Positions 26,025-35,239 of a stretch of 64,000 nucleotides of DNA are shown here, in pieces. The stretch lies in the NCBI RefSeq assembly GCF_903914075.1, contig NZ_CAIWNQ010000003.1, forward strand, positions 620,001-684,000. The letters are read 5' to 3'. Position 1 is the first letter of the stretch. Every line of letters begins with the position of its first letter. Source of the DNA: Ruegeria sp. THAF57. Lineage in GTDB: Bacteria > Pseudomonadota > Alphaproteobacteria > Rhodobacterales > Rhodobacteraceae. The notes beneath the pieces are model-generated. The model was given only the letters and a program-made list of their open reading frames with translations. It was not told where the DNA came from and searched no databases. A program made the translations under genes and the position numbers.

Positions 26025-28379
26025 ATGTTATTCGGACTTGATGGCGTCGAGATTGGCCTCATTATCGTGTTCTTCTGCCTTTTCGGAGGCATTCTATCCG
26101 GCTTTCCGGTGGCCTTTGCCATCGGTGGGGCGGGGATCATTTCATTCGGGATCATTGCGGCCCTGGACAGTGCCGGGCTGCTGATACATCAAGCGATTGA
26201 TACCAGCTCACAAGCCTATCGGGACGTGGTGAATTCTGGGATCAAGCCAGATGTGATATCGGTGTTTCGATACCCGGACTTACCGCGCATAGCTGAGCCG
26301 GTCTTTGTCTCGGGTTGGGAAACAGCCCTTGACCGCAACGTCTCATTCATCGTGAACCGCATGAATGAACGCGTTCTGGCGGGGCAGTCGATCGAGACTC
26401 TGCTGGCCGTGCTGATGTTTGTCCTGATGGGCATCACGCTGGAACGGTCGAAAATTGCAAACGACCTGCTGACGACGATGGCGCGCGTGTTCGGACCGCT
26501 GCCGGGCGGTCTGGCTGTGTCGATTGTTGTGGTGGGCGCGTTTCTTGCGGCCTCGACCGGGATCGTGGGGGCCACCGTGGTGACCATGGGCCTGCTGGCG
26601 TTGCCGACGATGTTGCGGAACAACTATTCGCCCGAACTGGCGACGGGTGTGATCGCTGCTTCGGGTACGTTGGGGCAGATTATTCCGCCCTCGATCGTGA
26701 TCGTTCTATTGGGAACTCTGGCGGGAGATTTGTATTCAACCGCTCAGGAAACCCGCGCAGTTGAAGCGGGCTGTACCGACGCGCTGACCTATCTGGGTGA
26801 GCCGGCGGTGGTTTCGGTTGGCACATTGTTCCAAGCGGCGCTGCTGCCGGGGATCATGCTGGCCTTGCTCTATGCGCTCTATGCGTTTGGATATGCGTTG
26901 CTCAACCCCGACAAGGCTCCGGCTGTTGAACTGTCGGGCGGCAGTGGCGAAGTGATTACCCGCTCAGAAGGTCTGACTTGGCTGTTGGGTGCGCCGGTTG
27001 CCTTGATCGTGGGCGCAGTAATGCTGAGTAGTGCCGGTGTCATCGGCAGCCAGAACATCAGCGTTTCGGCGTTCTCTGACATTGGCGAGGGCGCATCGCT
27101 GCGCACTAACGTATCTGCGGAATGTAAGGCCTCGATGATCGACCTGCATGGTCAATCCGCCTGGGATCAGGCCGTGGCTGAGCAAGAGGCCATCGACGCC
27201 GCAGGTGGAACCAGCGAAGCCACACGACTGACCGAAGAGGAACTGGCCGCTGCTCAGGAAGCCAAAATCGCAGCGGCTGCACCGATCGGAACAGGCGTCG
27301 CCGTGATGGTTGTTCTGCTGGGTCTGACGCTGGTCATGGGACGGGGAATTGCACCGTCGCAGTCTACACAGCCCCTGATTGTTGGAGCCATTGGCCTGTT
27401 GCTGATGCTATTGGTGGATGTGCTTCTGATCGCGCCGACAACATCGTCCGGGGCAACCTTCCTGCTGTTGGCAGTGCCGTTTGCGCTGGCCATGTATGGC
27501 TGTAAGGAAGCTGCGGCGCGGTGCGCGACCAATGATCTGATCCGAGTGGTGTTCCCACCGCTGGTTCTGATCATCGCGGTTCTCGGCTCGATCCTGGGTG
27601 GCGTGACCAATCCGACTCCGGCGGCTGCGTTGGGGGCCGGTGGTGCGATCATGCTGGCGGCCTACCGCAAGCTGCAGGATCAGGGACGGTCCGGTAAGGT
27701 GATCATCTGGTCGACATTTGCCGTGATCATTGCCCTGCTGATGGGGGTCAACTTTGACCTGCGCATCAATCAGGGCGGTGTGACGGTGGAAACCTGGATT
27801 GCCTTCCTCATCGCGTATGGCGCTTACCTGTTCGCCCTGTTCGGCCTGATCTATGGGTGCTGGGTTCTGTTTACCAGCGGCGTTCTGACGCCGGTGGTAC
27901 GGGAAACCGCCAAGGTGACCTCGATGGTGTTCACCATCCTGATCGGGTCGCAATTGTTGAACCTTGTGGTGATCTCGTTTGGGGGGGAACACTACATTCA
28001 GCAATTCCTCAGGAGCTTTGACAACGAGTTCACGGTTTTCCTGATCGTGATGCTGGTCCTGTTCATCCTTGGGTTCGTGCTGGATTTCCTTGAGATCATA
28101 TACATCGTGATCCCCATCGTTGGCCCGGTGATCTATGGCGGGTCGTTTGATCCGAAATGGGTCACGATCATGGTCGCGGTGAACCTGCAGACCTCGTTCC
28201 TGACGCCACCTTTCGGATTTGCCTTGTTCTATCTGAGGGGCGTTGCTCCGAAGGAGGTCACGACGGGGCATATCTATCGCGGGATCATTCCTTTCGTGCT
28301 GATCCAGGTGGTCGGAATCGCGATCCTGTGGTTCTTCCCGTCGATTGTGACAATCGTTCCGGATCTGATCCCGAACTGA
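26025..28379 (+). CDS. dctM: TRAP transporter large permease
   Basis: 784-residue sodium-driven permease, far longer than the usual 430 of DctM. Two soluble insertions explain part: about 50-105 after the first helix, and about 345-420, rich in Ala and Glu (RLTEEELAAAQEAKIAAAAP). Extra hydrophobic segments fill 420-560. Family motifs GATVVTMGLLALP, GTLGQIIPPSIVIVLLG and the late QTSFLTPPFGFALFYL are intact. Third gene of the operon. Confidence 0.9.
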   Translation: MLFGLDGVEIGLIIVFFCLFGGILSGFPVAFAIGGAGIISFGIIAALDSAGLLIHQAIDTSSQAYRDVVNSGIKPDVISVFRYPDLPRIAEPVFVSGWETALDRNVSFIVNRMNERVLAGQSIETLLAVLMFVLMGITLERSKIANDLLTTMARVFGPLPGGLAVSIVVVGAFLAASTGIVGATVVTMGLLALPTMLRNNYSPELATGVIAASGTLGQIIPPSIVIVLLGTLAGDLYSTAQETRAVEAGCTDALTYLGEPAVVSVGTLFQAALLPGIMLALLYALYAFGYALLNPDKAPAVELSGGSGEVITRSEGLTWLLGAPVALIVGAVMLSSAGVIGSQNISVSAFSDIGEGASLRTNVSAECKASMIDLHGQSAWDQAVAEQEAIDAAGGTSEATRLTEEELAAAQEAKIAAAAPIGTGVAVMVVLLGLTLVMGRGIAPSQSTQPLIVGAIGLLLMLLVDVLLIAPTTSSGATFLLLAVPFALAMYGCKEAAARCATNDLIRVVFPPLVLIIAVLGSILGGVTNPTPAAALGAGGAIMLAAYRKLQDQGRSGKVIIWSTFAVIIALLMGVNFDLRINQGGVTVETWIAFLIAYGAYLFALFGLIYGCWVLFTSGVLTPVVRETAKVTSMVFTILIGSQLLNLVVISFGGEHYIQQFLRSFDNEFTVFLIVMLVLFILGFVLDFLEIIYIVIPIVGPVIYGGSFDPKWVTIMVAVNLQTSFLTPPFGFALFYLRGVAPKEVTTGHIYRGIIPFVLIQVVGIAILWFFPSIVTIVPDLIPN

Positions 28380-28404
28380 TCTTTGAGTGTCATTCAGTGA
28401 AAAC

Positions 28405-28445
28405 GCAAAGGGGGCCTGCTGGCCCCCTTTGCTTTGGTGTTTTGG
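28405..28445 (+). terminator. Rho-independent terminator of TRAP operon
   Basis: Perfect 12-bp stem GCAAAGGGGGCC / GGCCCCCTTTGC with loop TGCT, followed by TTTGGTGTTTT, 25 bases past dctM. Confidence 0.9.
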
Positions 28446-28510
28446 GAAGGGGCCAGCCCCTTCTTGGCCTGCGGCCAATTCAACCCCGGGATATTTTTGG
28501 CCAGATGAAG
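28446..28510 (+). repeat. Hairpin-plus-box intergenic element, copy 2
   Basis: Hairpin GAAGGGGC-CA-GCCCCTTC (28446-28463), second hairpin TTGGCC-TGC-GGCCAA (28464-28478), then the box CGGGATATTTTTGGCCAGAT, ending GAAG at 28510. Directly after the TRAP terminator. Confidence 0.75.
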
Positions 28511-28517
28511 GGACGGA

Positions 28518-28907
28518 TCAGGTGAATTGAATGAGGTCCCAGCGGTTTCCGAATGGGTCGCGCCAGACAGCGACTTGTCCGTAAGGTTCGTGCCGGGGAG
28601 ATTCTTCGAAGTGAACGCCTGCGGTGGTCATTTTCGCGTGGTCGCGATCAAAGTCATCGGTTTCCAGAAAGAAGCCGACACGTCCGCCGGTCTGGTTGCC
28701 GATTGCTTCGGATTGGTCGGGTCCGTCCGCGCGGGCGAGCAGCAGTGATCCCTGCTTTGATCCTGGAGGTGCGATGCGAACCCATCGCTTTCCTGCGCCC
28801 AAGTCAATATCCTGCAGTACGATGAAACTCAGCGTTTTCGTATAAAATGTGATGGCTGTGTCATAATCCGGGACCACCAGCGTCACCGCGTGAAGACTTT
28901 GGCGCAT
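28518..28907 (-). CDS. VOC (glyoxalase/bleomycin-resistance) family protein
   Basis: 129-residue vicinal-oxygen-chelate protein with paired beta-alpha-beta-beta-beta modules: LHAVTLVVPDYDTAITFY at the start, GFFLETDDFDRDHAKM in the middle and DPFGNRWDLIQF at the end. Likely metal ligands include His6 and the Glu/Asp near those positions. Activity cannot be assigned. It follows bpt by six bases and is probably co-transcribed with it. Confidence 0.85.
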   Translation of the reverse strand: MRQSLHAVTLVVPDYDTAITFYTKTLSFIVLQDIDLGAGKRWVRIAPPGSKQGSLLLARADGPDQSEAIGNQTGGRVGFFLETDDFDRDHAKMTTAGVHFEESPRHEPYGQVAVWRDPFGNRWDLIQFT

Positions 28908-28913
28908 TTTGCC

Positions 28914-29738
28914 TTAGCCCTTGGTCGGGTGGCGGTCGGGCAATTGGATATTGGCTACCTGTTCGGCAATGGGGGCAGTGGACAGTGGATGATGACTGGA
29001 GTCAGGCAATTCCGACGGATTGCCGACGTTGACCCATTCGCCCCGAATGTACGCTTCGAGCCCGGAGAAGCGGGCCTTGTATCCCATTTTGGGGCTTCCG
29101 GGTACCCAATACCCCAAGTAGACGTATGGCAGGCCAGCTTCACGGGCGATGTCGATGTGATCGAGGATCATGTACGTCCCCAAAGAGCTTTGCGGCTGAG
29201 TCGGGTCGTAAAAAGAATAGACCATGCTAAGCCCGTCATCCAAGACATCCGTCAGGCTTACGGCGATCAGGTCACCGGTGGTCGGGTCCGCGTATTCCAC
29301 GACCCGGCTGCGGATCGGAGTTTCTTCGATCATCGCGGCAAATTCAAAGACATCCATATCGGCCATGCCGCCATCCGCGTGGCGAGTGTCCAGATATCGG
29401 CGGAACAGTTCGTATTGTTCATCTGTTGCCCAAGGCGAGTTCGCCTTGCGCTGGAGGTAGGCGTTGCGCTTGATGGCGCGTTTCTGGCTTTTACTGGTGC
29501 GAAACTCGGACACGTTTATCCGGGCGGATAGGCAGGCTGCGCAATCGGCGCAAGACGGGCGGTACAGCACGTTCTGCGACCGGCGGAATCCTTGTTGAGA
29601 CAGCGAGTTGTTGAGCTGATCCGCGCCTTCGCCCTGTAGGGCGGTGAACAACTTACGCTCCATCCTGCCCTCAAGATAAGGGCAGGGTTGTGGGGCCGTC
29701 ACATAAAATTGTGGCGCTATTGGCAGCGTGTGTCGCAT
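28914..29738 (-). CDS. bpt: Aspartate/glutamate leucyltransferase
   Basis: Transfers leucine from Leu-tRNA to proteins with N-terminal Asp or Glu, marking them for ClpS/ClpAP degradation by the N-degron route. The 274-residue product has the Bpt/ATE landmarks: [35 protein letters not shown] with its Cys cluster, and [21 protein letters not shown] 29738 ([10 protein letters not shown]) matches the family start; a TTG at 29801 would add 21 residues. Confidence 0.92.
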   Translation of the reverse strand: MRHTLPIAPQFYVTAPQPCPYLEGRMERKLFTALQGEGADQLNNSLSQQGFRRSQNVLYRPSCADCAACLSARINVSEFRTSKSQKRAIKRNAYLQRKANSPWATDEQYELFRRYLDTRHADGGMADMDVFEFAAMIEETPIRSRVVEYADPTTGDLIAVSLTDVLDDGLSMVYSFYDPTQPQSSLGTYMILDHIDIAREAGLPYVYLGYWVPGSPKMGYKARFSGLEAYIRGEWVNVGNPSELPDSSHHPLSTAPIAEQVANIQLPDRHPTKG

Positions 29739-29816
29739 GAATGTTCCAGGTTTCCTGAAACGGATGATAACAACCGATCCCGGTACCGCCAAGTGATTCA
29801 AGCAGTTGGATATTTA

Positions 29817-30248
29817 TTACGCGCGCTGGTTGATCATGACCGTTCCAAGGAACGCATCTGTCAGCCCCTGGCACCGCGCGCTTGTCAGCATCATGATGAC
29901 TGAGATGATCTGTAGGACTGGGAAAGCCATACTGACGAAATAGCCCGCGGTGTGCGCCAAGGCTTTGCCGGTATCCATGCGGGCACCAAAGGAATCGCGC
30001 AATTCTATGCCCATGAAACGCATACCCAAAGTGGCAGAGCCATTTGCGATGGTGACAACGCGATAGATAAAGCTTACGACCGCATAGATCAGGGCAAGAA
30101 TAAACAAGCCCATGCCAAAGGTCAGAAAGATCGCAACTGTGCAGAGCAGCGAGACAAAGGCGATGTCAAACAGCCACGCGACAAAGCGTTTGATCGCCAC
30201 GGACTGATAAAACTCCGGTTGGCGGTCAGGGTCAGGCAAATGGGTCAT
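29817..30248 (-). CDS. RDD family membrane protein
   Basis: 143 residues with three to four membrane helices. The RDD pattern is present: Arg in AIKRFVAWLFDIAFVSLL (with the Asp) and later LRDSFGARMD. Function of the family is uncertain, sometimes linked to ion transport or stress. Located 78 bases before bpt on the same strand. Confidence 0.82.
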   Translation of the reverse strand: MTHLPDPDRQPEFYQSVAIKRFVAWLFDIAFVSLLCTVAIFLTFGMGLFILALIYAVVSFIYRVVTIANGSATLGMRFMGIELRDSFGARMDTGKALAHTAGYFVSMAFPVLQIISVIMMLTSARCQGLTDAFLGTVMINQRA

Positions 30249-30315
30249 GTAGGGAATTTCCGAGTTGTTGTGTGGTTTACCCTGTCCCGATCAGGCGGGG
30301 CAGGGCAAGTCTGGA

Positions 30316-30729
30316 TCAGGCGTTTTCGCCTGGATCGCCGTTCTCGCGGGCGCGTTCGTCCATGAACTGATCGAACTCGGCCTTGTCCTTGGCTTCGCGC
30401 AGACGACGTAGGAACGCTTCGAAATCCTGTTGTTCGCGCTCCAGACGGGCAAGGGTGTCGGCTTTGTATGCATCAAAGGCGCTGTTGCCCGAGGGTTTCA
30501 TGGCGCTCATGTGGCTGTGCCAGGTTTTGCGGCGGCTGCAGGACTTGCTGAACATGCGTTTGCTCCAGATCATATAGGCCAGAATAGCCAGGCCTACGGG
30601 CCAGAAGAAGATGAATCCAAGGACCATTACAGCGATCCAGGCCCCTTTTCCCTTATCATCAAGCCAGGCTTCGGCGCGGTAGAGCCATCCCGGATTTTCA
30701 GGGACGGCGTGGTCGGACAGTGCGGTCAT
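30316..30729 (-). CDS. DUF2852 membrane protein
   Basis: 137 residues: a short N-terminus, one or two membrane helices in GAWIAVMVLGFIFFWPVGLA and LAYMIWSKRMF, then a charged coiled-coil-prone C-terminus (about 80-130, LARLEREQQDFEAFLRRLRE). Matches DUF2852, a family of alphaproteobacteria with no known function. Its upstream region contains two matched palindromes. Confidence 0.8.
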   Translation of the reverse strand: MTALSDHAVPENPGWLYRAEAWLDDKGKGAWIAVMVLGFIFFWPVGLAILAYMIWSKRMFSKSCSRRKTWHSHMSAMKPSGNSAFDAYKADTLARLEREQQDFEAFLRRLREAKDKAEFDQFMDERARENGDPGENA

Positions 30730-30746
30730 TTGGGGTCTCCGGGTTA

Positions 30747-30765
30747 ATGTAAATTGCGTTCACAT
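30747..30765. promoter_or_regulatory. 19-bp palindrome A
   Basis: ATGTAAATTGCGTTCACAT: seven-base arms ATGTAAA/TTCACAT with a five-base spacer, one mismatch. Lies 18 bases before the DUF2852 start. It matches palindrome B (30805-30823) under ATGTRAA-N5-TTYACAT. Confidence 0.6.
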
Positions 30766-30804
30766 CATCTAGATGGGGGGTATGCGGCAGGTTGCAAGGG
30801 GTGA

Positions 30805-30823
30805 ATGTGAAAAAGATTTACAT
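30805..30823. promoter_or_regulatory. 19-bp palindrome B
   Basis: ATGTGAAAAAGATTTACAT, the same pattern as palindrome A in opposite orientation, centre to centre 58 bases. Between DUF2852 gene and glnE; looks like a paired operator. Confidence 0.6.
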
Positions 30824-30949
30824 CTTGGGCGGGCGGTGCATGGCAAAGCGCCGAGAAAGGGTTAGTTTCCGCTTGCGCAAGGCATTGAAATTACGCCATC
30901 TCCTAATTGGGGCTTGAATCCCTTGTATAGTCTTTCCGCCGGAGGGTTA

Positions 30950-33739
30950 ATGTCAGGACCACTCGCCATCCAACGAATGCCTCGACCTTTCGATCCGTCG
31001 TTGGGGGCAGAGGCGCGTGCGCTTGTCACTGATCTCGTACCTGAAGCCGGTGAACTTATTGCTGGGGCCGCCGGATCGAGCCCTTATTTGAATGGGCTTG
31101 TCGCGCAGGAAAAGGACTGGCTTGCGCAGGCTTTAACCCAGCCAGATCAGGCACTGGCAGATGTGATGCAGGGCGTACGTAATCTGCCAGCGGATCAGTT
31201 GAAGCCCGGATTGCGACAGGCCAAACGGCGGGTGGCGCTTTTGACCGCTCTGGCTGATCTGGCCGGTGCCTGGCCATTGGAGAAAGTTACGGCGGCCCTG
31301 ACGGATTTTGGCGCGCTTGCGGCCGACGTTGCGGCCAAAGCTGAGGTCGCCGCGCTGATCCGGCGGGGCAAACTGCCGGGCATGACTGAGGGTGATGTCG
31401 AAACTGCGGCCGGGATGATCATTCTGGCCATGGGAAAGATGGGTGCGCACGAGCTGAACTATAGCTCTGATATCGACCTGATCGTTCTGTTTGATGAAAC
31501 CCGGTTTGATCCGGACGATTTCTATGATGCGCGACACGGAATGGTCCGGGCCACGCGGAATTTCTGCGCGACGCTCAGCGACAAGACGGCAGATGGCTAT
31601 GTGTTCCGCACCGATCTGCGTCTGCGTCCCGATCCGGGGGTGACGCCGGTGTGCATCGCGGCTGAGGCAGCCGAACGGTATTACGAAAGCCTTGGCCGCA
31701 CATGGGAGCGCGCCGCCTATATCAAAGCGCGGCCCTGCGCAGGTGATATCGAAGCAGGACAGCGCTTTTTGGACACGATGCGTCCGTTTGTCTGGCGGCG
31801 GCATCTGGATTTTGCCGCCATTCAGGATGCCCATGACATGCGGCTGCGTATCCGCGAGAACAAAGGCACCGGCGGCGCGTTGACCATACCGGGCCATGAT
31901 ATGAAGCTGGGGCAAGGTGGCATCCGTGAGATCGAATTCTTTACACAGACCCGCCAGTTGATCGCCGGAGGGCGCGACCCAGATCTGCGGGTTCGTGGTA
32001 CAGTGCTCGGGCTGGCAGCATTGGCTGACAAGGGCTGGGTTCCACAGGATGTCGCGGAAAAGCTGACCGACCATTATCGCGCTCATCGGGATGTCGAACA
32101 TCGGATTCAGATGGTCCACGATGCCCAGACCCACAAGGTACCTCAGTCGCCTGATGGGATCGAACGTGTCGCCTGCCTTATGGGGATCGACAGCGCCGAA
32201 CTGACCGGGGACCTGACCCGCCGCCTGACCGAAGTCCACGAGCTGACCGAAGGGTTCTTTGCGCCTGGCTCGTCTACGCCGAAACCTGCCGGAGAGGCCG
32301 GGTTTGATCAAAGCGTTCTGGCACGCTGGCCCACCTATCCCGCGTTGCGATCGCAACGGGGCGCGCATATTTTTGAAAGGCTCAAGCCCGAGCTGCTGTC
32401 GCGCCTTTCGAAAACCGCGAAACCGGACGAGGCGCTGTTGGCACTGGATGGGTTCCTTTCGGGCTTACCGGCGGGCGTACAGCTATTTTCGTTGTTCGAA
32501 GCCAACCCTCACCTGATTGACCTGCTGATCGACATTGTCGGAACCTCTCATGCGTTGGCGGCGCACCTGTCGCGTAATTCTTCGGTGTTTGATGCGGTGA
32601 TTGGGGGCAGTTTCTTTGACGACTGGCCGGGGCGATCTGCTCTGCAAGCCGATTTGCAGCAGGCATTGGCGCAGGAAGGGGATTATGAAAGCCAGTTGGA
32701 CCTCGCGCGGCGCTGGTGCAAAGAGTGGCACTTCCGGGTCGGTGTGCATCACCTGCGTGGATTGATCGACGGGGCGCAGGCCGGACAGCAATATGCGGAA
32801 CTGGCAGGGGCCGTAATCGCCGCGATCCTGCCATGCGTGGAAGAACAATTCGCCCTGAAACACGGACCCGCGCCGGGACGTGGGGCTGCCGTTTTGGGCA
32901 TGGGGTCGCTTGGCGCTGGCAGGATAAACTCGCAATCCGATCTGGATATCATCCTGATCTACGATCCACTGGATCAGGACATGTCTGACGGCCCGCGGCC
33001 CTTGGCAACCCGGACTTACTATGCCCGGTTCACGCAGGCGCTGATTACGGCGCTGTCTGCGCCTATGTCTCAGGGCAGGTTGTATGAGGTGGACATGCGC
33101 CTGCGCCCTTCTGGCAATCAGGGCCCCGTGGCGACAAGTTGGGCGAGTTTCACCAATTATCAGCGAAACGAAGCGTGGGTTTGGGAACATCTCGCCCTGA
33201 CCCGCGCCAGAGTCGTGGCGGGCGATCCGGGGCTGTCCAAGGATATTGAGGCGTTTCGCGCAGAACTCCTGTCCCGCCCCCGAGACCAAGTGCAGATATT
33301 GAACGATGTGGCAGAAATGCGGGCCCGTTTGGCGGCGGCGAAATCCCCGTCCGGTATTTGGGACGCCAAGAATGGCGCAGGGCGTATGATGGATATTGAG
33401 TTGATGGCCGAAACCGGAGCCTTGCTGTCCGGTGAGACCAAGCACGATGTTCACGCTGGGTTGGACGGCGCGGTCGCTGCCGGGCTTTTGGACGTCGCGC
33501 AGGCGCAAACGCTTAAAGAATGCTACGATCTATGTTGGTTTGTGCAATGTGCGGCTCGGCTGCTGTCCGGTAAGGTGATCGAAGCGGACAAAATAGGCCA
33601 GGGCGGATCAGATTTCCTGTGCCGGGCCACTGGGTTCGAACAGGTTGAACAGCTTCAGGCCGCGCTGCAGCAGAGGTATTCAAGCGCTGCCGAAATTATC
33701 GCCAGCGTGATCAAGGAGGACGGCAATGGCGCGCAGTGA
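30950..33739 (+). CDS. glnE: Glutamine synthetase adenylyltransferase/deadenylylase
   Basis: Two-headed enzyme that adenylylates and deadenylylates glutamine synthetase under PII control. 929 residues, near the family length. Both nucleotidyltransferase domains are visible: ELNYSSDIDLIVLFD in the N-terminal half (deadenylylation) and RINSQSDLDIILIYD in the C-terminal half (adenylylation), separated by a helical linker. ATG 30950 follows GGAGGG at 30941-30946; a TTG at 30914 is much weaker. Its 3' end overlaps the next gene by 14 bases. Confidence 0.94.
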   Translation: MSGPLAIQRMPRPFDPSLGAEARALVTDLVPEAGELIAGAAGSSPYLNGLVAQEKDWLAQALTQPDQALADVMQGVRNLPADQLKPGLRQAKRRVALLTALADLAGAWPLEKVTAALTDFGALAADVAAKAEVAALIRRGKLPGMTEGDVETAAGMIILAMGKMGAHELNYSSDIDLIVLFDETRFDPDDFYDARHGMVRATRNFCATLSDKTADGYVFRTDLRLRPDPGVTPVCIAAEAAERYYESLGRTWERAAYIKARPCAGDIEAGQRFLDTMRPFVWRRHLDFAAIQDAHDMRLRIRENKGTGGALTIPGHDMKLGQGGIREIEFFTQTRQLIAGGRDPDLRVRGTVLGLAALADKGWVPQDVAEKLTDHYRAHRDVEHRIQMVHDAQTHKVPQSPDGIERVACLMGIDSAELTGDLTRRLTEVHELTEGFFAPGSSTPKPAGEAGFDQSVLARWPTYPALRSQRGAHIFERLKPELLSRLSKTAKPDEALLALDGFLSGLPAGVQLFSLFEANPHLIDLLIDIVGTSHALAAHLSRNSSVFDAVIGGSFFDDWPGRSALQADLQQALAQEGDYESQLDLARRWCKEWHFRVGVHHLRGLIDGAQAGQQYAELAGAVIAAILPCVEEQFALKHGPAPGRGAAVLGMGSLGAGRINSQSDLDIILIYDPLDQDMSDGPRPLATRTYYARFTQALITALSAPMSQGRLYEVDMRLRPSGNQGPVATSWASFTNYQRNEAWVWEHLALTRARVVAGDPGLSKDIEAFRAELLSRPRDQVQILNDVAEMRARLAAAKSPSGIWDAKNGAGRMMDIELMAETGALLSGETKHDVHAGLDGAVAAGLLDVAQAQTLKECYDLCWFVQCAARLLSGKVIEADKIGQGGSDFLCRATGFEQVEQLQAALQQRYSSAAEIIASVIKEDGNGAQ

Positions 33740-33998
33740 CGATCCGAACGACCACAAAGGTCTTATCCGCGAAGCCTATCGCATTGATGGCATCACTTTG
33801 CCGGAATGCCGCTCTATCTTTCTGGACTGGGCGCTCAGCCTGCCTGCGGAACGGGATCAGGCTCAGGCGCTGGTAGACCTACACGCCGCCTATTCAGCAC
33901 AGGCTACGGATCATCCTATGACGCAGGTTCTGGCCGAAGGTCTGCAAGCCGCTAAAACCCCCAAAAGACGCGGTGGATGGCGTTCGCGTTCGCGCTAG
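33726..33998 (+). CDS. Conserved hypothetical protein after glnE
   Basis: 90 residues, no family recognised. Starts inside glnE with AAGGAGG before its ATG, so translation is coupled. The sequence is helical (GITLPECRSIFLDWALSLPAE) and ends in an Arg-rich tail. Because of the coupling it might affect GlnE or nitrogen control, but nothing in the sequence proves this. Confidence 0.62.
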   Translation: MARSDDPNDHKGLIREAYRIDGITLPECRSIFLDWALSLPAERDQAQALVDLHAAYSAQATDHPMTQVLAEGLQAAKTPKRRGGWRSRSR

Positions 33999-34036
33999 GG
34001 CTTTTCCCAGCGGGCAATCGGCACTAAGAGGGCGCC

Positions 34037-35239
34037 ATGACCCAAGCCGCCGATCGCCCCCGTATTCGCCTGAAACCCAAAGCCAACGCACGCGGGCTGC
34101 GCCATGGCTTTCCCTGGGTCTATGCAAATGACATCGTGACCGACCGCCGGACGCGTAAGATCGAGGCCGGTGCCCTTGCGGTTCTCGAAGACGAAAAGCG
34201 CTCGCCCATTGCGCTGGTCGCGGTGAACCCGAACTCTAAAATCATGTGCCGCGTTCTGGATCGCGATCTGGAAGCCACATTGGATTCCGATTGGTTTGAG
34301 ACCCGTCTGAGCCGCGCGCTTCAGATGCGTGAACGGCTGTTTGACGCGCCATATTATCGCCTGATCCATGCCGAAGCGGACGGTTTCCCCGGTGTGATCA
34401 TCGACCGTTTCGGTGACGCCTGCGTTATTCAGCCAAACGCGGCTTGGGCAGAAAAACACCTTGAGGTTCTGACCGACGCTCTGGTTTCTGTGACGGGCGT
34501 TTCGGTCGTGTTGAAAAACGCTTCGGGCCGGACACGCGGCCTTGAGGGGTTGGATGATGCTAACCTCACGTTGCGCGGCAAGGCCCCCGATGACCCGCTG
34601 CCGGTTCCAATGAATGGCGCGACCTACATGGCCGATCTAACCGGCGGGCAAAAGACCGGTCTTTTCTACGATCAGCGCCCCAACCATGCGTTTGCCGCGC
34701 GTTTGGCGCAACCAGGCGCGCAAGTGTTGGATGTTTTTAGCCACGTTGGTGGGTTTGGTCTTGCGATGCTGGCCGGGGGTGCGGCGCACGCGCTGTCCGT
34801 CGATGGCTCAGCCGCCGCTTTGGAGCTGGCCACCAAGGGTGCGCAAGCCTCGGGTTTTGACGGCAGGTTCGACACTCGGCAAGGCGACGCCTTCGATGTT
34901 CTGACACAACTGGGGCAGGAGGGGGCTCAATTCGACGTCGTTATCTGTGACCCGCCGGCCTTTGCCCCGTCGAAACAGGCACTGGACGCGGGGCTGCGCG
35001 CGTATGAGCGTGTGGCGCGACTGGCCACGCCACTGGTAAAGGCGGGCGGTTATCTTGGCCTCTGCTCATGTTCGCACGCGGCTGACCTTGGTCGGTTCCG
35101 CGATGCTTCTTCGCGCGGGATTGGTCGGGCAGGGCGGCAGGCGCAGCTTATCTATACCGGGTTTGCCGGACCCGATCACCCGCAATTGCCACAATTGGCC
35201 GAAAGCGGTTACCTCAAAGCTGTGTTCTATCGTCTGTGA
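34037..35239 (+). CDS. RlmI-like SAM-dependent rRNA methyltransferase
   Basis: 400 residues with an N-terminal PUA domain (about 8-80; RIRLKPKANARGLRHGFPWVYAND) and a C-terminal Rossmann methyltransferase (VLDVFSHVGGFGLAML; DVVICDPPAF as the PPxF motif; CSCSHAAD). This is the RlmI layout, an m5C1962 methyltransferase of 23S rRNA. Exact target untested. Its stop codon overlaps the start of the PIN gene (GTGA). Confidence 0.85.
   Translation: MTQAADRPRIRLKPKANARGLRHGFPWVYANDIVTDRRTRKIEAGALAVLEDEKRSPIALVAVNPNSKIMCRVLDRDLEATLDSDWFETRLSRALQMRERLFDAPYYRLIHAEADGFPGVIIDRFGDACVIQPNAAWAEKHLEVLTDALVSVTGVSVVLKNASGRTRGLEGLDDANLTLRGKAPDDPLPVPMNGATYMADLTGGQKTGLFYDQRPNHAFAARLAQPGAQVLDVFSHVGGFGLAMLAGGAAHALSVDGSAAALELATKGAQASGFDGRFDTRQGDAFDVLTQLGQEGAQFDVVICDPPAFAPSKQALDAGLRAYERVARLATPLVKAGGYLGLCSCSHAADLGRFRDASSRGIGRAGRQAQLIYTGFAGPDHPQLPQLAESGYLKAVFYRL

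Noticed and set aside
31133..32368. 411-codon frame antisense to glnE
   Set aside because: Composition and lack of motifs show it mirrors glnE codon use.
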